This document shows positions 15,431-24,768 of a stretch of DNA of 64,000 nucleotides, piece after piece. Numbering within the stretch: position 1 is the stretch's first letter; the number at the start of each line of letters is the position of its first letter. Source of the DNA: RGIG5612 sp045616165 (GTDB taxonomy: Bacteria > Bacillota > Clostridia > Lachnospirales > Lachnospiraceae); NCBI GenBank assembly GCA_045616165.1, contig JAZLGF010000026.1, positions 1-64,000 on the forward strand, written 5' to 3'. The notes under the pieces were generated by a model. That model was not told where the DNA came from, did no database searches, and saw only the letters and a list, made by a program, of their open reading frames with translations. The position numbers and the translations under genes are program-made.

Positions 15431-15456
15431 TTTTGCAGTTGGTCGTTTCTGCAAAA
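15431..15456 (-). other. Hairpin between ispD and tRNA-Ser
   Basis: Perfect 8-base inverted repeat TTTTGCAG/CTGCAAAA with a 10-base loop. No T-run follows on the minus strand, so it is not an obvious terminator; a processing site between ispD and the tRNA is possible. Confidence 0.4.
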
Positions 15457-15485
15457 GCCGCATCTTAACGGCACTGATTATTCTA

Positions 15486-16208
15486 TCAAATTAAGCGCGC
15501 TTTGGCAACCTCTAAATCCTCTTTGTCTGTAATCTTAATATTGGAATATGAAGTCTTTACAAGCTTTACTGGTGCGGATTTTCCGTAGGCCATTTCCCAT
15601 ATCATGCTATCGTCTGTGATAGCAGATTTTTGAACATCAGTAAAGTCACCAATCTTTTTATATGCATCAAAAATCTTCTTATAATTAAATCCCTGTGGCG
15701 TTTGGATTTGCCATGTTAATGCTCGCGGTGTTGTTGACTCAACGAAAGCCACGCCATTTCCCTCACTCATTTTAGCTATCTTAATTGTATCCTTAACCGG
15801 CATTGCTGCGATAGCCGCACCGTTTTCTTTTACCTCTTCAATAATATTATTAATCTCTTCAGGTTTGATAAATGGTCTGGCGCCGTCATGAATCAAAACG
15901 ATATCATCATCTTTTGCAAAACTACTTAAATCATCGAGTCCATGCATAGCTGAAATAAAACGCTCTCTTCCGCCTTCGCAAACACTAATAACTTTTTTAA
16001 AATTATATTTATCTACGATTTCATCCAAAACAAACCTCATAGAAGGTGCATCAGCAACAATACTAATTTTATCTATGTTACTCTCTTCGAAAGCCTTTAT
16101 TGAATAATAAAGAAGAGGCTTTTCGTTAATATCAATATACTGTTTTGGAACAGGCCCGCCAACTCGAATTCCTTGGCCACCTGCTAAAATAATTGCAAAA
16201 TTCATCAT
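15486..16208 (-). CDS. ispD: 2-C-methyl-D-erythritol 4-phosphate cytidylyltransferase (IspD/TarI family)
   Basis: A 240-residue cytidylyltransferase that makes CDP-methylerythritol in the non-mevalonate isoprenoid pathway. The nucleotide-binding start is AIILAGGQGIRV followed by PVPKQY. IHDGARPF, VKDTIK and QTPQGF match IspD positions for CTP and substrate binding. TarI, which makes CDP-ribitol, is close; VKDTIK and the core-gene context favour IspD. The start overlaps the tsaD stop by four bases (ATGA), so it is the last gene of the tsa cluster. The tRNA-Ser gene follows on the same strand. Confidence 0.82.
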   Translation of the reverse strand: MMNFAIILAGGQGIRVGGPVPKQYIDINEKPLLYYSIKAFEESNIDKISIVADAPSMRFVLDEIVDKYNFKKVISVCEGGRERFISAMHGLDDLSSFAKDDDIVLIHDGARPFIKPEEINNIIEEVKENGAAIAAMPVKDTIKIAKMSEGNGVAFVESTTPRALTWQIQTPQGFNYKKIFDAYKKIGDFTDVQKSAITDDSMIWEMAYGKSAPVKLVKTSYSNIKITDKEDLEVAKARLI

Positions 16209-17227
16209 TCTAATTTAAGACCTGGAACAGCGTTTAAGTCTAGCCCATCTCTTTTACCATTAATAAATTCATAATATCCTGCTGCGCCAATCATTGCCGC
16301 ATTATCGGTACAAAGTATAGGCTTTGGACAATAAAATTCTCCTCCTACACCTTCAACCGCTTCCTTAAGCGCACTACGCAAAGTTTGGTTAGATGCAACT
16401 CCACCTGCCATAGCAAACTTCTTCATACCGTATTCGTTCATTGCCATAAGCACACGATCTTTCATGCTATCTATAACAGCCTGCTGGAAAGATGCGGCTA
16501 TGTCAGCCTGAAACCTTTCATCAATTTCCTGGCCTTTCATCTTATAAGAATTAATCGTATTTAACACAGCGCTTTTTACTCCGCTGAAACTAAAGTCATA
16601 AGGATTATCATCGATTTTTGCACGTGGAAAATCGAAAGCTTTTGGATTACCCTGGTGTGCTGCTTTTTCAACTTTTGGGCCGCCTGGATATCCAAGACCT
16701 ATCGCACGAGCTATCTTATCGTACGCCTCACCGGCTGCATCATCTCTCGTGCGTCCGATTATCGTGTAATGAGTATAATCGTCTACACGAACAAGATGGG
16801 TATGCCCGCCGCTTGCTACAAGGCAAAGAAATGGGGGCTCAAGTTCTGGATACTCAATATAGTTTGCACAAACATGACCTTTGATATGATGTACGCCAAC
16901 AAGCGGAATATTTTTTGCATACGCAATCGCTTTTGCTTCGGATACTCCAACAAGTAAAGCGCCAACAAGCCCAGGTCCGTATGTAACTGCAATTGCGCTT
17001 AAGTCATCAAGCGTTACGCTCGCATCCGATAATGCTTTCTTAATAACCTGATTAATTTTTTCGATATGTTTTCTTGATGCGATTTCCGGCACAACTCCGC
17101 CATAAAGAGTATGTAAATCAATCTGGGAATAAATCACATTTGATAACACTTCTCTGCCATTAACTGTAACTGCTGCTGCCGTTTCGTCACATGAAGATTC
17201 TATTGATAAAATAATTGTTTTGTCCAT
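16205..17227 (-). CDS. tsaD: tRNA N6-adenosine threonylcarbamoyltransferase TsaD
   Basis: Catalytic subunit that transfers threonylcarbamoyl to A37 of ANN-decoding tRNAs (t6A), working with TsaB and TsaE, both encoded nearby. 340 residues, normal length. The start SIESSCDETAAAV is the family hallmark, GVHHIKGH (H114, H118) binds the metal, and SGGHTHLV and AGGVASNQTLR follow. It begins two bases after the rnz gene ends. Confidence 0.97.
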   Translation of the reverse strand: MDKTIILSIESSCDETAAAVTVNGREVLSNVIYSQIDLHTLYGGVVPEIASRKHIEKINQVIKKALSDASVTLDDLSAIAVTYGPGLVGALLVGVSEAKAIAYAKNIPLVGVHHIKGHVCANYIEYPELEPPFLCLVASGGHTHLVRVDDYTHYTIIGRTRDDAAGEAYDKIARAIGLGYPGGPKVEKAAHQGNPKAFDFPRAKIDDNPYDFSFSGVKSAVLNTINSYKMKGQEIDERFQADIAASFQQAVIDSMKDRVLMAMNEYGMKKFAMAGGVASNQTLRSALKEAVEGVGGEFYCPKPILCTDNAAMIGAAGYYEFINGKRDGLDLNAVPGLKLE

Positions 17228-17229
17228 TT

Positions 17230-18141
17230 TTAGTCTTCTTCAAATCTTAATTCTATAGATTTTAAATCTTTGCCAGGTTCAACCTTGTCAAAAATTTTAT
17301 GTACTTCGTCCATGTACTGTGCTGGATGAACTAGTGATGGGCTATAGTGTGTAAGCCACATGCGTTTTGGGTTAGCCTTTTTCCCGAGCTCAGCAGCTTC
17401 GTAAAAAGTCATATGTCTTTTTTGAACTGCATCCTCGTTCTTTTCCGGATCGCCGTACATGCCTTCACAAATAAATAAATCCGCATCCGTTGCTTTCTCC
17501 GCGATGATATCGAGTGGTCTTGTATCTGTACAATATGTAACCTTAAGACCTTTTCGTTCCGGGCCCATTACCATATCAGGTGTATATATCTTTCCGTCTA
17601 TTTCAACATCATCTCCGCGCTGCAATACTCCCCATGCTGTAACAGGAAGATTTAATTCTTTTGCTTTATCTACATCAAACTTTCCTGGTCTGTCTACAAC
17701 TATGTTGTATCCGTAACATGTTATGCGATGTTTAAGTTTAAAAGCTTCTATTCTAAAATCTCCAAACCAAAACTCTTCTTCATCTTCCATAATTTCTATA
17801 TAAGTTACAAGGAACGGAAGTTCTGGTGCTATAACGCGAAGCGACTCACAAACCTTACTTATGCCCTTTGGGCCAATGATTGTAAGTGGCGCTGTTCTAT
17901 CAGCATTTCCCATAGTAAGTAAAAGGCCTGGAAGTCCTCCAATATGATCTCCATGAAAATGAGTAACACATAAAAGATCTATTGATTTGAAAGACCATCC
18001 TTTTTCTTTGATTGCTATTTGAGTTGCCTCGCCGCAATCTATTAAAATATTAGAGCCATTAATGCGTGCCATTAAAGACGTCAAATGGCGTCTAGGTAGT
18101 GGCATCATTCCTCCAGTTCCAAGTAAACAAACGTCTAACAT
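17230..18141 (-). CDS. rnz: Ribonuclease Z
   Basis: Metallo-beta-lactamase-fold endonuclease that trims tRNA 3' ends, 303 residues. The zinc motif is THFHGDH (H61, H63, D65, H66), with GTGG and PRRHLTS near the start where RNase Z has its phosphate loop. Later ligands are visible in YCTDTRP, HMTF and LTHYSP. The island and tRNA genes in this window do not encode CCA at tRNA-Ser, consistent with need for this enzyme. It overlaps rimI by seven bases. Confidence 0.9.
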   Translation of the reverse strand: MLDVCLLGTGGMMPLPRRHLTSLMARINGSNILIDCGEATQIAIKEKGWSFKSIDLLCVTHFHGDHIGGLPGLLLTMGNADRTAPLTIIGPKGISKVCESLRVIAPELPFLVTYIEIMEDEEEFWFGDFRIEAFKLKHRITCYGYNIVVDRPGKFDVDKAKELNLPVTAWGVLQRGDDVEIDGKIYTPDMVMGPERKGLKVTYCTDTRPLDIIAEKATDADLFICEGMYGDPEKNEDAVQKRHMTFYEAAELGKKANPKRMWLTHYSPSLVHPAQYMDEVHKIFDKVEPGKDLKSIELRFEED

Positions 18142-18578
18142 AATTTTTTCAAAAACAGTAGTGCGTCTTCTTTAGGATTACTATAAAAATTTTTCCTTTG
18201 GCCTACTAATTCAAAGTTTTCCTTTTCATATAATTTTATCGCTGGTGTATTACTTTGCCTTACTTCAAGATTTATTGATGTAACACCACGCATCTTTACT
18301 TCTTCGTAAGCAATATCTAACAGTTCGCTTGCTATTCCTAAATTTCTAAATTCTTCATCAACCGCTATGCTTACTAAATTGCCTTCGTCAAGCACACACA
18401 TCACTGCCGCATATCCAGCGATTCTCTCGTCATGTTTCGCAACTAAGAAAACTGTGTTTCCTTTTTCCATATATGTTGCAATACTTGCCGCACTCCAAGG
18501 TTGCCCAAAGAATTTTGATTCCATATCTGAAATCTTTTCAATATCTTCATATGTTAAATGGTAATATTTTATTTCCAT
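18135..18578 (-). CDS. rimI: Ribosomal protein S18-alanine N-acetyltransferase
   Basis: A 147-residue GNAT acetyltransferase. The acetyl-CoA loop is VDEEFRNLGIASELL, and the RimI signature INLEVRQSNTPAIKLYEKENFELVGQRKNFY is split across 125-160 bases of its 3' half. It lies between tsaB and rnz, the usual RimI position in Firmicutes. It acetylates the S18 N terminus by family; broader substrates are possible. Confidence 0.9.
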   Translation of the reverse strand: MEIKYYHLTYEDIEKISDMESKFFGQPWSAASIATYMEKGNTVFLVAKHDERIAGYAAVMCVLDEGNLVSIAVDEEFRNLGIASELLDIAYEEVKMRGVTSINLEVRQSNTPAIKLYEKENFELVGQRKNFYSNPKEDALLFLKKLC

Positions 18579-19318
18579 TATTCTTTTTCTTTGCTTTCTC
18601 GTTCCGCTTGCGAAACTTGGAAATATTCCGGAGCCTCACTATCAACGTCTGCGGTAAGCCCTAATCTATATTTAAGCTGACCTACTAACGCAACTGTATC
18701 TGCTCTTGCAAGCATAGCTTCTTCCGTAGCAAGTCCATAATTGAATGTTGCTTTTTCTTCTATTTCATCTTCGTAAACTTCGGCACCATCTCCCAAGAAA
18801 ACAACAAGGGGTGGATTTCCATCAAGAGAAGTTAATGTATCTAACTGCTCCAAAAGTTCATCTACGCTCATCATCGTGCTATCTTGGAAAATATCAAAAT
18901 CAACAGTGTTATCAGGACGTACTATAAAATTGAAAATTCCACAGTATACATTCTTTCGTCTTGCATCTATCATAGGAACAATAATACATCCTATTGCCTC
19001 AGGCATTAAAAGATTATAAGCCATAGCATGCAACGTCGGAACATGTACAAGTGGCTTATCAAGTGCAAGCGCAAGCCCTTTAGCCGTTGCTGCTCCAATA
19101 CGAAGTCCTGTAAATGAGCCCGGTCCTCCGCTTACCGCAATAGCATCAATATCTTCTAATTTAACTTTTGTTTCTTTTAAAAGTTGATCTAATAATGGCA
19201 TAAGAGTCTGCGAGTGAGTAACCTTAAAATCGCCCATTTTTATGCCGAGCAATTTACTTTCATCAACAATCGCTACTGATGCTATTGGCCCTGATGTTTC
19301 AATACCTAAAACTTTCAT
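18578..19318 (-). CDS. tsaB: t6A synthesis scaffold TsaB
   Basis: An inactive TsaD paralogue that dimerises with TsaD in the t6A complex. 246 residues with the ASKHA start VLGIETSGPIASVAIV and the typical SGGPGSFTGLRIGAATAKGLA spread over residues 64-85. It ends exactly where rimI starts (one base shared) and overlaps tsaE by four. Confidence 0.94.
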   Translation of the reverse strand: MKVLGIETSGPIASVAIVDESKLLGIKMGDFKVTHSQTLMPLLDQLLKETKVKLEDIDAIAVSGGPGSFTGLRIGAATAKGLALALDKPLVHVPTLHAMAYNLLMPEAIGCIIVPMIDARRKNVYCGIFNFIVRPDNTVDFDIFQDSTMMSVDELLEQLDTLTSLDGNPPLVVFLGDGAEVYEDEIEEKATFNYGLATEEAMLARADTVALVGQLKYRLGLTADVDSEAPEYFQVSQAERESKEKE

Positions 19319-19734
19319 TCAACTGTAATCCTTCTATAGTCAAAACCTTTTTCTAAATCTTTTTCTATCGTTATAAATTTTGTCTTTTCTGGCAATATCT
19401 CTTCTATTTGTTTTCCCCATTCTATGATGCATACACCTTCGCCGAATGCATATTCATCAAATCCAATTTCTTCCATCTCGCTAGCATCAGCAATTCTATA
19501 AACATCAAAATGATATAAGGGAAGTCTTCCTTCTTCATATGTTTGAAGTATAGTAAATGTTGGGGAACATATAGGAGTTTCGATTTCTAATCCTTTTGCA
19601 AATCCAGCTGTAAAGACCGTTTTTCCAACTCCTAAATCTCCATCAAGGCAAAAAACATCGCCTGGTTTTGAATTTCTTGCCAGTTCAAATCCTAAGGTAT
19701 ATGTTTCTTTTTCATTAAGTGTTTCGTATATCAT
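19315..19734 (-). CDS. tsaE: t6A synthesis ATPase TsaE
   Basis: P-loop ATPase that drives turnover of the TsaB-TsaD complex, 139 residues. Walker A is GDLGVGKT (32-39); the conserved SPTFTILQTY and YHFDVYR follow, then IIEWGKQI. It begins one base after lysC ends, so the tsa genes are probably transcribed with the amino-acid genes upstream. Confidence 0.95.
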   Translation of the reverse strand: MIYETLNEKETYTLGFELARNSKPGDVFCLDGDLGVGKTVFTAGFAKGLEIETPICSPTFTILQTYEEGRLPLYHFDVYRIADASEMEEIGFDEYAFGEGVCIIEWGKQIEEILPEKTKFITIEKDLEKGFDYRRITVE

Positions 19735-20943
19735 TTATTCTTTTTCAATAAATGCATCATGTACTGCTCTTGCAGCATCATCAGCATCTTTTTCATCAAC
19801 AATAACCGTGATTCTAATTTCACTTGTTGCAATCATCTTAATATTAATCTCAGCGTTATAGAGTGCTTCAAACATCTTGCTTGCTACACCCGGATCATCA
19901 ATCATTCCTGCACCAACAACAGAAACTTTTGCAACGTTTTCTTCATGTGTAATATGGTCTGCCCCAAATTTTTCTTTATTCTGCTCTAATATTGCAAGTG
20001 ATTCTTCAAGATTTTTTCTATCAACTGTGAAAGTAATATCCTTTGTGCCATCACGACCAACACTTTGTAAAATCGTATCAACTGAAATCTTTTCTTTTGC
20101 AAGCGCATTAAATACCTTGAACGCAATACCAGGTTGATCTGGAACTCCGATGAGTGAAATACGTGATGGGTTTTTATCTACTGCTATACCGTTAATTAAT
20201 CTTCTTTCCACTTTTATATTCTCCTTAACTATTGTACCTTCTTCATTTGAAAGTGATGAGCGAACTACTAATTCTATTCCATACTTTTTAGCCATTCCAA
20301 CGCTTCTGTTATGTAAAACCTGGGCGCCTAAGGTAGCTAAAGCCATCATTTCATCATAAGTAATTTCATCAATTTTTTGAGCATTAGGAGCGATTCTAGG
20401 GTCACATGTGTAAACGCCATCAACATCCGTATATATTTCGCATTTATCTGCATGTAACGCTGCCGCAAGCGCAACCGCCGTTGTATCAGATCCGCCACGT
20501 CCTAATGTTGTAACATCATCATATTTATCAACCCCTTGGAATCCTGTGACCAAAACTATTTTTCTAGCTTCAAGTTCATTCATAATTCTTGCAGCATCAA
20601 TATTTTTTAGTCTTGCATTTCCGTGGTCTTTTGTTGTATGCATTGCTACCTGGAATGCATTAAGAGAAATCGCTGGAACTCCAAGTTCATGAATAGCCAT
20701 TGCACAAAGTGAAACACTGATTTGTTCGCCTACACTGACAAGCATATCTTGTTCCCTTTTTGAAGGCTTTTTTGTTATACTGTCGGCAAGTGCAAGTAAA
20801 TCATCTGTTGTGTCACCCATTGCAGAAAGAACTACCACAACTTGATTTCCTTTTTGGTATTCTTCCACGCATCTTCTTGCCACGTTATAAATTTTGTCTT
20901 TGTCGGCTACTGATGAACCTCCAAATTTTTTTACTATTAACAT
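19735..20943 (-). CDS. lysC: Aspartate kinase
   Basis: First enzyme of the aspartate family pathway (ATP plus aspartate to aspartyl phosphate), 402 residues. The kinase domain starts VKKFGGSSVADKDKI and carries GRGGSDTTAVALAA. Two ACT domains lie in the last 140 residues (ISLIGVPDQPGIAFKVF and VSVVGAGMIDDPGVASKMF), so feedback control by lysine and/or threonine is expected. It overlaps the end of the apgM-like gene by seven bases. Confidence 0.95.
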   Translation of the reverse strand: MLIVKKFGGSSVADKDKIYNVARRCVEEYQKGNQVVVVLSAMGDTTDDLLALADSITKKPSKREQDMLVSVGEQISVSLCAMAIHELGVPAISLNAFQVAMHTTKDHGNARLKNIDAARIMNELEARKIVLVTGFQGVDKYDDVTTLGRGGSDTTAVALAAALHADKCEIYTDVDGVYTCDPRIAPNAQKIDEITYDEMMALATLGAQVLHNRSVGMAKKYGIELVVRSSLSNEEGTIVKENIKVERRLINGIAVDKNPSRISLIGVPDQPGIAFKVFNALAKEKISVDTILQSVGRDGTKDITFTVDRKNLEESLAILEQNKEKFGADHITHEENVAKVSVVGAGMIDDPGVASKMFEALYNAEINIKMIATSEIRITVIVDEKDADDAARAVHDAFIEKE

Positions 20944-22220
20944 TTTTTATCCTCTAGCAGCCTTTCCATAATTTTATAACCCGGCTTTATAACCAAATTA
21001 CTTTTTGCTGCCTCTTTCTCTGAATATTTTAAGCCACTGTCCTTTTCGTTTGTACTGTCATAAATCAAAAATGGAACAGCGTTGCTTGTATGCGTCCTAA
21101 ACGCAATTGGGGTTGGATGGTCCGGCATAACAAGCATTCGAAAATCTATCTTTTTAGACTTCAGTTCATCATATATTTTTTTAATAACTCTATCATCTAT
21201 ATATTCTATCGCTTTTATTTTTCTTTCTATGCTACCTTGATGCCCCATCTCATCTGCTGCCTCAATATGCACATAAGCAAAATCGAAATTTTCTTTTGTT
21301 AAAAGGTCTATTGCTTTTTGCGCTTTACCTTCATAGTTCGTATCGAAAGTGCCATTTGCACCTTCAACATCAGGAACTTCCATTTGTGCTCCAGTTCCAA
21401 TTCCTTTAAGAAGATCTACAGCGCTAACCATTGCTCCCTTCTTATTTGTCTTTTGAAAAAATGGTGTGAGATCTGGCTTTGTGCCTGCGCCCCAGAACCA
21501 AAAACAATTGGCTACATTCTTTCCTTCGCTTCGGCGTTTTTCATTTATCGGATGATGGTTTAAGACTTTATAACTTATTTTCATAATGTCAGTAAAATCT
21601 TTTGCCATCTTTTTTATTTCTTCATCTTTGTATTCACCAGTTTCTTTTATTAACTCTTCTGGCAAAAGCTTGCCTATCGTTTTATCTAAGTTATCGTGGG
21701 GGATAGAAAGGTCGAATACTTTTCCTTTTTCCCATATGCAGCAATGTCTATAACCCGTTCCCGGATAAAAACTTAGGTTTTGATATAGGTTTTTTGCTTT
21801 TAGTTCATCTAGCACTGCATGTAACAAAACTTCTGATTCAGCTGTTGTAATTTCTCCTGATGAATGGTCAACTATTGTTCTTTTCCCAAAGTCTTCATCA
21901 GAAAATTCTTCTTCGCTTATTGTTACAACATTTACTCTGAAAGAAATGTCCCCTTCTTTCATAGGAACGCCGATTGATAATGCTTCTAACGGGCTTCTTC
22001 CTGAATAATAAACCTTTGGGTCATATCCTAATACTGCTAAGTTTGCTGTATCACTTCCAGGTTTCATCCCCTCTGGGATTGTATAGGCCATACCAACTTC
22101 TCCCTTTGATGCAAGTTCATCCATCATTGATGTCTTTGCTACCTCAAGGGGAGTTTTATTTTCTAATTCTTTTATTGGCTCATCGGCCATTCCATCGCCT
22201 AAAACTACAATATATTTCAT
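20937..22220 (-). CDS. ApgM-family phosphotransferase: cofactor-independent phosphoglycerate mutase or homoserine kinase
   Basis: A 427-residue alkaline-phosphatase-superfamily protein of the archaeal-type phosphoglycerate mutase branch. The start YIVVLGDGMADEP, then PGSDTANLAVLGYDP, and later VMPDHPTPIAFRTHTS carry the metal ligands. Proteins of this branch that sit between threonine genes are often annotated as a proposed homoserine kinase. Here it lies exactly between hom and lysC with overlaps or near-contacts on both sides, and no classical thrB is in the window. The homoserine-kinase role is inference; the fold is secure. Confidence 0.88.
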   Translation of the reverse strand: MKYIVVLGDGMADEPIKELENKTPLEVAKTSMMDELASKGEVGMAYTIPEGMKPGSDTANLAVLGYDPKVYYSGRSPLEALSIGVPMKEGDISFRVNVVTISEEEFSDEDFGKRTIVDHSSGEITTAESEVLLHAVLDELKAKNLYQNLSFYPGTGYRHCCIWEKGKVFDLSIPHDNLDKTIGKLLPEELIKETGEYKDEEIKKMAKDFTDIMKISYKVLNHHPINEKRRSEGKNVANCFWFWGAGTKPDLTPFFQKTNKKGAMVSAVDLLKGIGTGAQMEVPDVEGANGTFDTNYEGKAQKAIDLLTKENFDFAYVHIEAADEMGHQGSIERKIKAIEYIDDRVIKKIYDELKSKKIDFRMLVMPDHPTPIAFRTHTSNAVPFLIYDSTNEKDSGLKYSEKEAAKSNLVIKPGYKIMERLLEDKKC

Positions 22221-22221
22221 A

Positions 22222-23424
22222 TTATTTTACTTTTATAATTGCTTTTACTTTTTTGCAATCAAGTCCTTTACTTTCAAGTTCAGATAAACTCATTGGTTTT
22301 GTAATAAAAGCGCATTCGTTATCTAATGCATCAAGAGTGATTTCTTTTTCAATTTCAAAACTCTTTTTTACATCTTCATAATCTTTTTCAATTCTAACAA
22401 AGAATTTGCTTACTTCTTTTTTACTATCAGCTAATTTTGCGCACTCTTTATTCCAAACAACTGGTACATTTTTATGTAAGTGTTTAGCTTCATCTACGAT
22501 GTCGGCAACAACGGCTGAGGCTGTAGGAAGTTTTCCTGCTCCTGCGCCAGTAAGCATTACATCGCCTAACAAATCTCCATTAAGTGAAATACCATTTATT
22601 ACATCATCTACACCAAAAAGTGCTTGTTCTTTTCCTATCATGTAAGGTGCAACCGAAATAAAAATTTCATCATTAACTTTTTTAGATGTTCCAAGAAGTT
22701 TTATTTTCATACCCATTGCTTTTGCGTAAGATACATCTTCAGCTGTGATATTTTTTATTCCTTCTACACTAAAGCTTTCAAAGTCTACATGTTTTCCATA
22801 AACGATGCTTGTTAGGATTGCTATTTTTCTAGCAGCATCCCATCCATCGACATCTGCACTTGGATCTGCTTCTGCGTAACCTAACTCTTGCGCTTCTTTT
22901 AATGTTTCTTCGTATCCAACACCCTCGTTATACATCTTTGTTAAAATGTAGTTCGTTGTACCATTTAATATTCCTGTGATTTCATTAAAATGATCCACTG
23001 TAAGACTTCTAAGAATTGCACGAATAATTGGAATTCCTCCGCCTACACTCGCTTCAAACATGAAATTAATATTTTTTTCTTTAGCAATTTCTAAAAGTTC
23101 TGGGCCATATGCCGCAACAAGAGCCTTGTTAGATGTGCAAACACTCTTTCCAGCTTCAAGCGCTGCTTTTGCAAACTCATATGCTGGATGAACTCCACCC
23201 ATAACTTCAACAACGATATCAACTTCCGGGTCATTTACGATCATGTTATAATCATGAACTAGAATATTTTCAATTGGTGAGCCTGGGAATTCTCTTAAAT
23301 CCAAAACATACTTAACCCCAATTTCACATCCGGCATTCTTTGTTACAATGTCTTTATTTTTTTCGAGTGCTTCTACAACTCCCGATCCAACTGTACCGTA
23401 TCCTAAAACTGCTACTTTAATCAT
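22222..23424 (-). CDS. hom: Homoserine dehydrogenase
   Basis: Reduces aspartate semialdehyde to homoserine, 400 residues. The Rossmann start is VAVLGYGTVGSGVVEAL; the catalytic region has ASVGGGIPIIR, GILNGTTNYILT and EADPSADVDGWDAARK. The C-terminal 80 residues fit an ACT-type regulatory domain, less clearly than usual. It heads the hom, apgM-like, lysC run. Confidence 0.95.
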   Translation of the reverse strand: MIKVAVLGYGTVGSGVVEALEKNKDIVTKNAGCEIGVKYVLDLREFPGSPIENILVHDYNMIVNDPEVDIVVEVMGGVHPAYEFAKAALEAGKSVCTSNKALVAAYGPELLEIAKEKNINFMFEASVGGGIPIIRAILRSLTVDHFNEITGILNGTTNYILTKMYNEGVGYEETLKEAQELGYAEADPSADVDGWDAARKIAILTSIVYGKHVDFESFSVEGIKNITAEDVSYAKAMGMKIKLLGTSKKVNDEIFISVAPYMIGKEQALFGVDDVINGISLNGDLLGDVMLTGAGAGKLPTASAVVADIVDEAKHLHKNVPVVWNKECAKLADSKKEVSKFFVRIEKDYEDVKKSFEIEKEITLDALDNECAFITKPMSLSELESKGLDCKKVKAIIKVK

Positions 23425-23437
23425 TTTTCTATCCTTC

Positions 23438-24544
23438 TTATTTATTATTTAACCATTGCAAATATGCATTAATAAATCCGTCTAAATCGCCGTCTAATAC
23501 TGCTGATGCATTTCCCATTTCATAGTTAGTACGATGGTCCTTAACCATTGTGTATGGTTGCATTACATATGAACGAATCTGGTTTCCCCAGCCTATCTCT
23601 GTAACTTCGCCTCTAATATCTGCTAAGTTCTTTGCCTGCTCTTCTTTTTTTAATAAATAAAGCTGGCTTTTAAGCATCTGCATTGCTCTGTCTTTGTTTT
23701 GGAACTGGCTTCTTTCATTTTGACATTGCACAACTATTCCTGTTGGAATATGTGTGATTCTAATTGCTGAACTAGTTTTATTAATATGCTGTCCACCCGC
23801 TCCTGAACTTCTGTATGTATCAATTCTGATTTCATCATCAGCAATTTCAATATCTAAGTCATCTTCAATTTCTGGCATAACATCGCAGCTTACAAAACTT
23901 GTCTGTCGTTTTCCTGCTGCGTTAAACGGACTAATTCTAACTAATCGATGTACACCTTTTTCGCTCTTTATATATCCATATGCATTTTGTCCATTTATCT
24001 GAATTGTTACAGACTTTAGTCCTGCCTCTTCTCCATCAAGTGAATCTATAACTTCGTAAGAAAATCCATGACGTTCTGCCCATCTGCAATACATTCTATA
24101 AAGCATGCTGGCCCAATCACAACTTTCTGTTCCTCCTGCTCCCGCATGTAATGTAAGTATTGCATTATTACCGTCAAACTCTCCTGAAAGAAGTGTGGTA
24201 AGTCTATAATTTTCAAAAAGCTTTTTGAAATTAGCAAACTCTTCTTCTACTTCAACTGCTAGTTCTTCATCATCCGCTTCTTCTGTCATTTCTATAAGAG
24301 TTTTTACATCTTCAAAACTTGCTAAAACTTTATCAAATTTTTCGATAGAATCTTTAAGACCCTTAAGTTCTTTTAAAAGCTCCGCACTTTTTTTATTGTC
24401 ATCCCAAAAGTTTGGTGCCTGCATAAGTTTTTCGATTTCACTAATTTTTTCTTGTTTAGATTCGCGCGCTAAACCAACCTCCATTTCTTTTAATGGCTGG
24501 TCATATTGTCCTAATTCGTATTTCGTTTGCTCTAATAAAACCAT
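23438..24544 (-). CDS. prfB: Peptide chain release factor 2
   Basis: Recognises UGA and UAA stop codons and releases the peptide. 368 residues in one continuous frame, with SPF at 205-207 for stop recognition and GGQ at 250-252 for hydrolysis. The usual programmed frameshift with an in-frame UGA near codon 25 is absent: the region reads MEVGLARESKQEK without a stop. The GGAGG at 24558-24562 is 13 bases from the start, a little far. Downstream of secA as in other Firmicutes. Confidence 0.96.
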   Translation of the reverse strand: MVLLEQTKYELGQYDQPLKEMEVGLARESKQEKISEIEKLMQAPNFWDDNKKSAELLKELKGLKDSIEKFDKVLASFEDVKTLIEMTEEADDEELAVEVEEEFANFKKLFENYRLTTLLSGEFDGNNAILTLHAGAGGTESCDWASMLYRMYCRWAERHGFSYEVIDSLDGEEAGLKSVTIQINGQNAYGYIKSEKGVHRLVRISPFNAAGKRQTSFVSCDVMPEIEDDLDIEIADDEIRIDTYRSSGAGGQHINKTSSAIRITHIPTGIVVQCQNERSQFQNKDRAMQMLKSQLYLLKKEEQAKNLADIRGEVTEIGWGNQIRSYVMQPYTMVKDHRTNYEMGNASAVLDGDLDGFINAYLQWLNNK

Positions 24545-24631
24545 AAAAAATTACATTCCTCCACATTAACTGATAAATTATATAATAAATCAATATAATA
24601 ATAAAGAAGAAATTATTAATTTTAATTAAAA

Positions 24632-24667
24632 AAACAGCCCGACAAATTGCTCTTTGTCGAGCTGTTT
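24632..24667 (-). terminator. Terminator after secA
   Basis: Long stem AAACAGCTCGACAAA paired with TTTGTCGGGCTGTTT around a short loop, then a T-run on the minus strand. It separates secA from prfB. Confidence 0.9.
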
Positions 24668-24690
24668 CTGAAATGCTCGTGTCCCGTACG

Positions 24691-24728
24691 AACTTTTTTC
24701 AACCGCTAAAAACGCTCTGAAAAAAGTT
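24691..24728 (-). other. Second hairpin in the secA 3' region
   Basis: Perfect 11-base inverted repeat AACTTTTTTCA/TGAAAAAAGTT with a 16-base loop, and the flanks (CGTACG, GCACG) can extend the stem. It lies between the secA stop and the terminator and has no known role. Confidence 0.5.
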
Positions 24729-24768
24729 GCACGGCTCCACTCGCATTCTATATTTTTCCAATGTTATT

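Noticed and set aside
14885..15474. Open frames around the tRNA-Ser gene
   Set aside because: They run through palindrome array C, element E8 and the tRNA itself.
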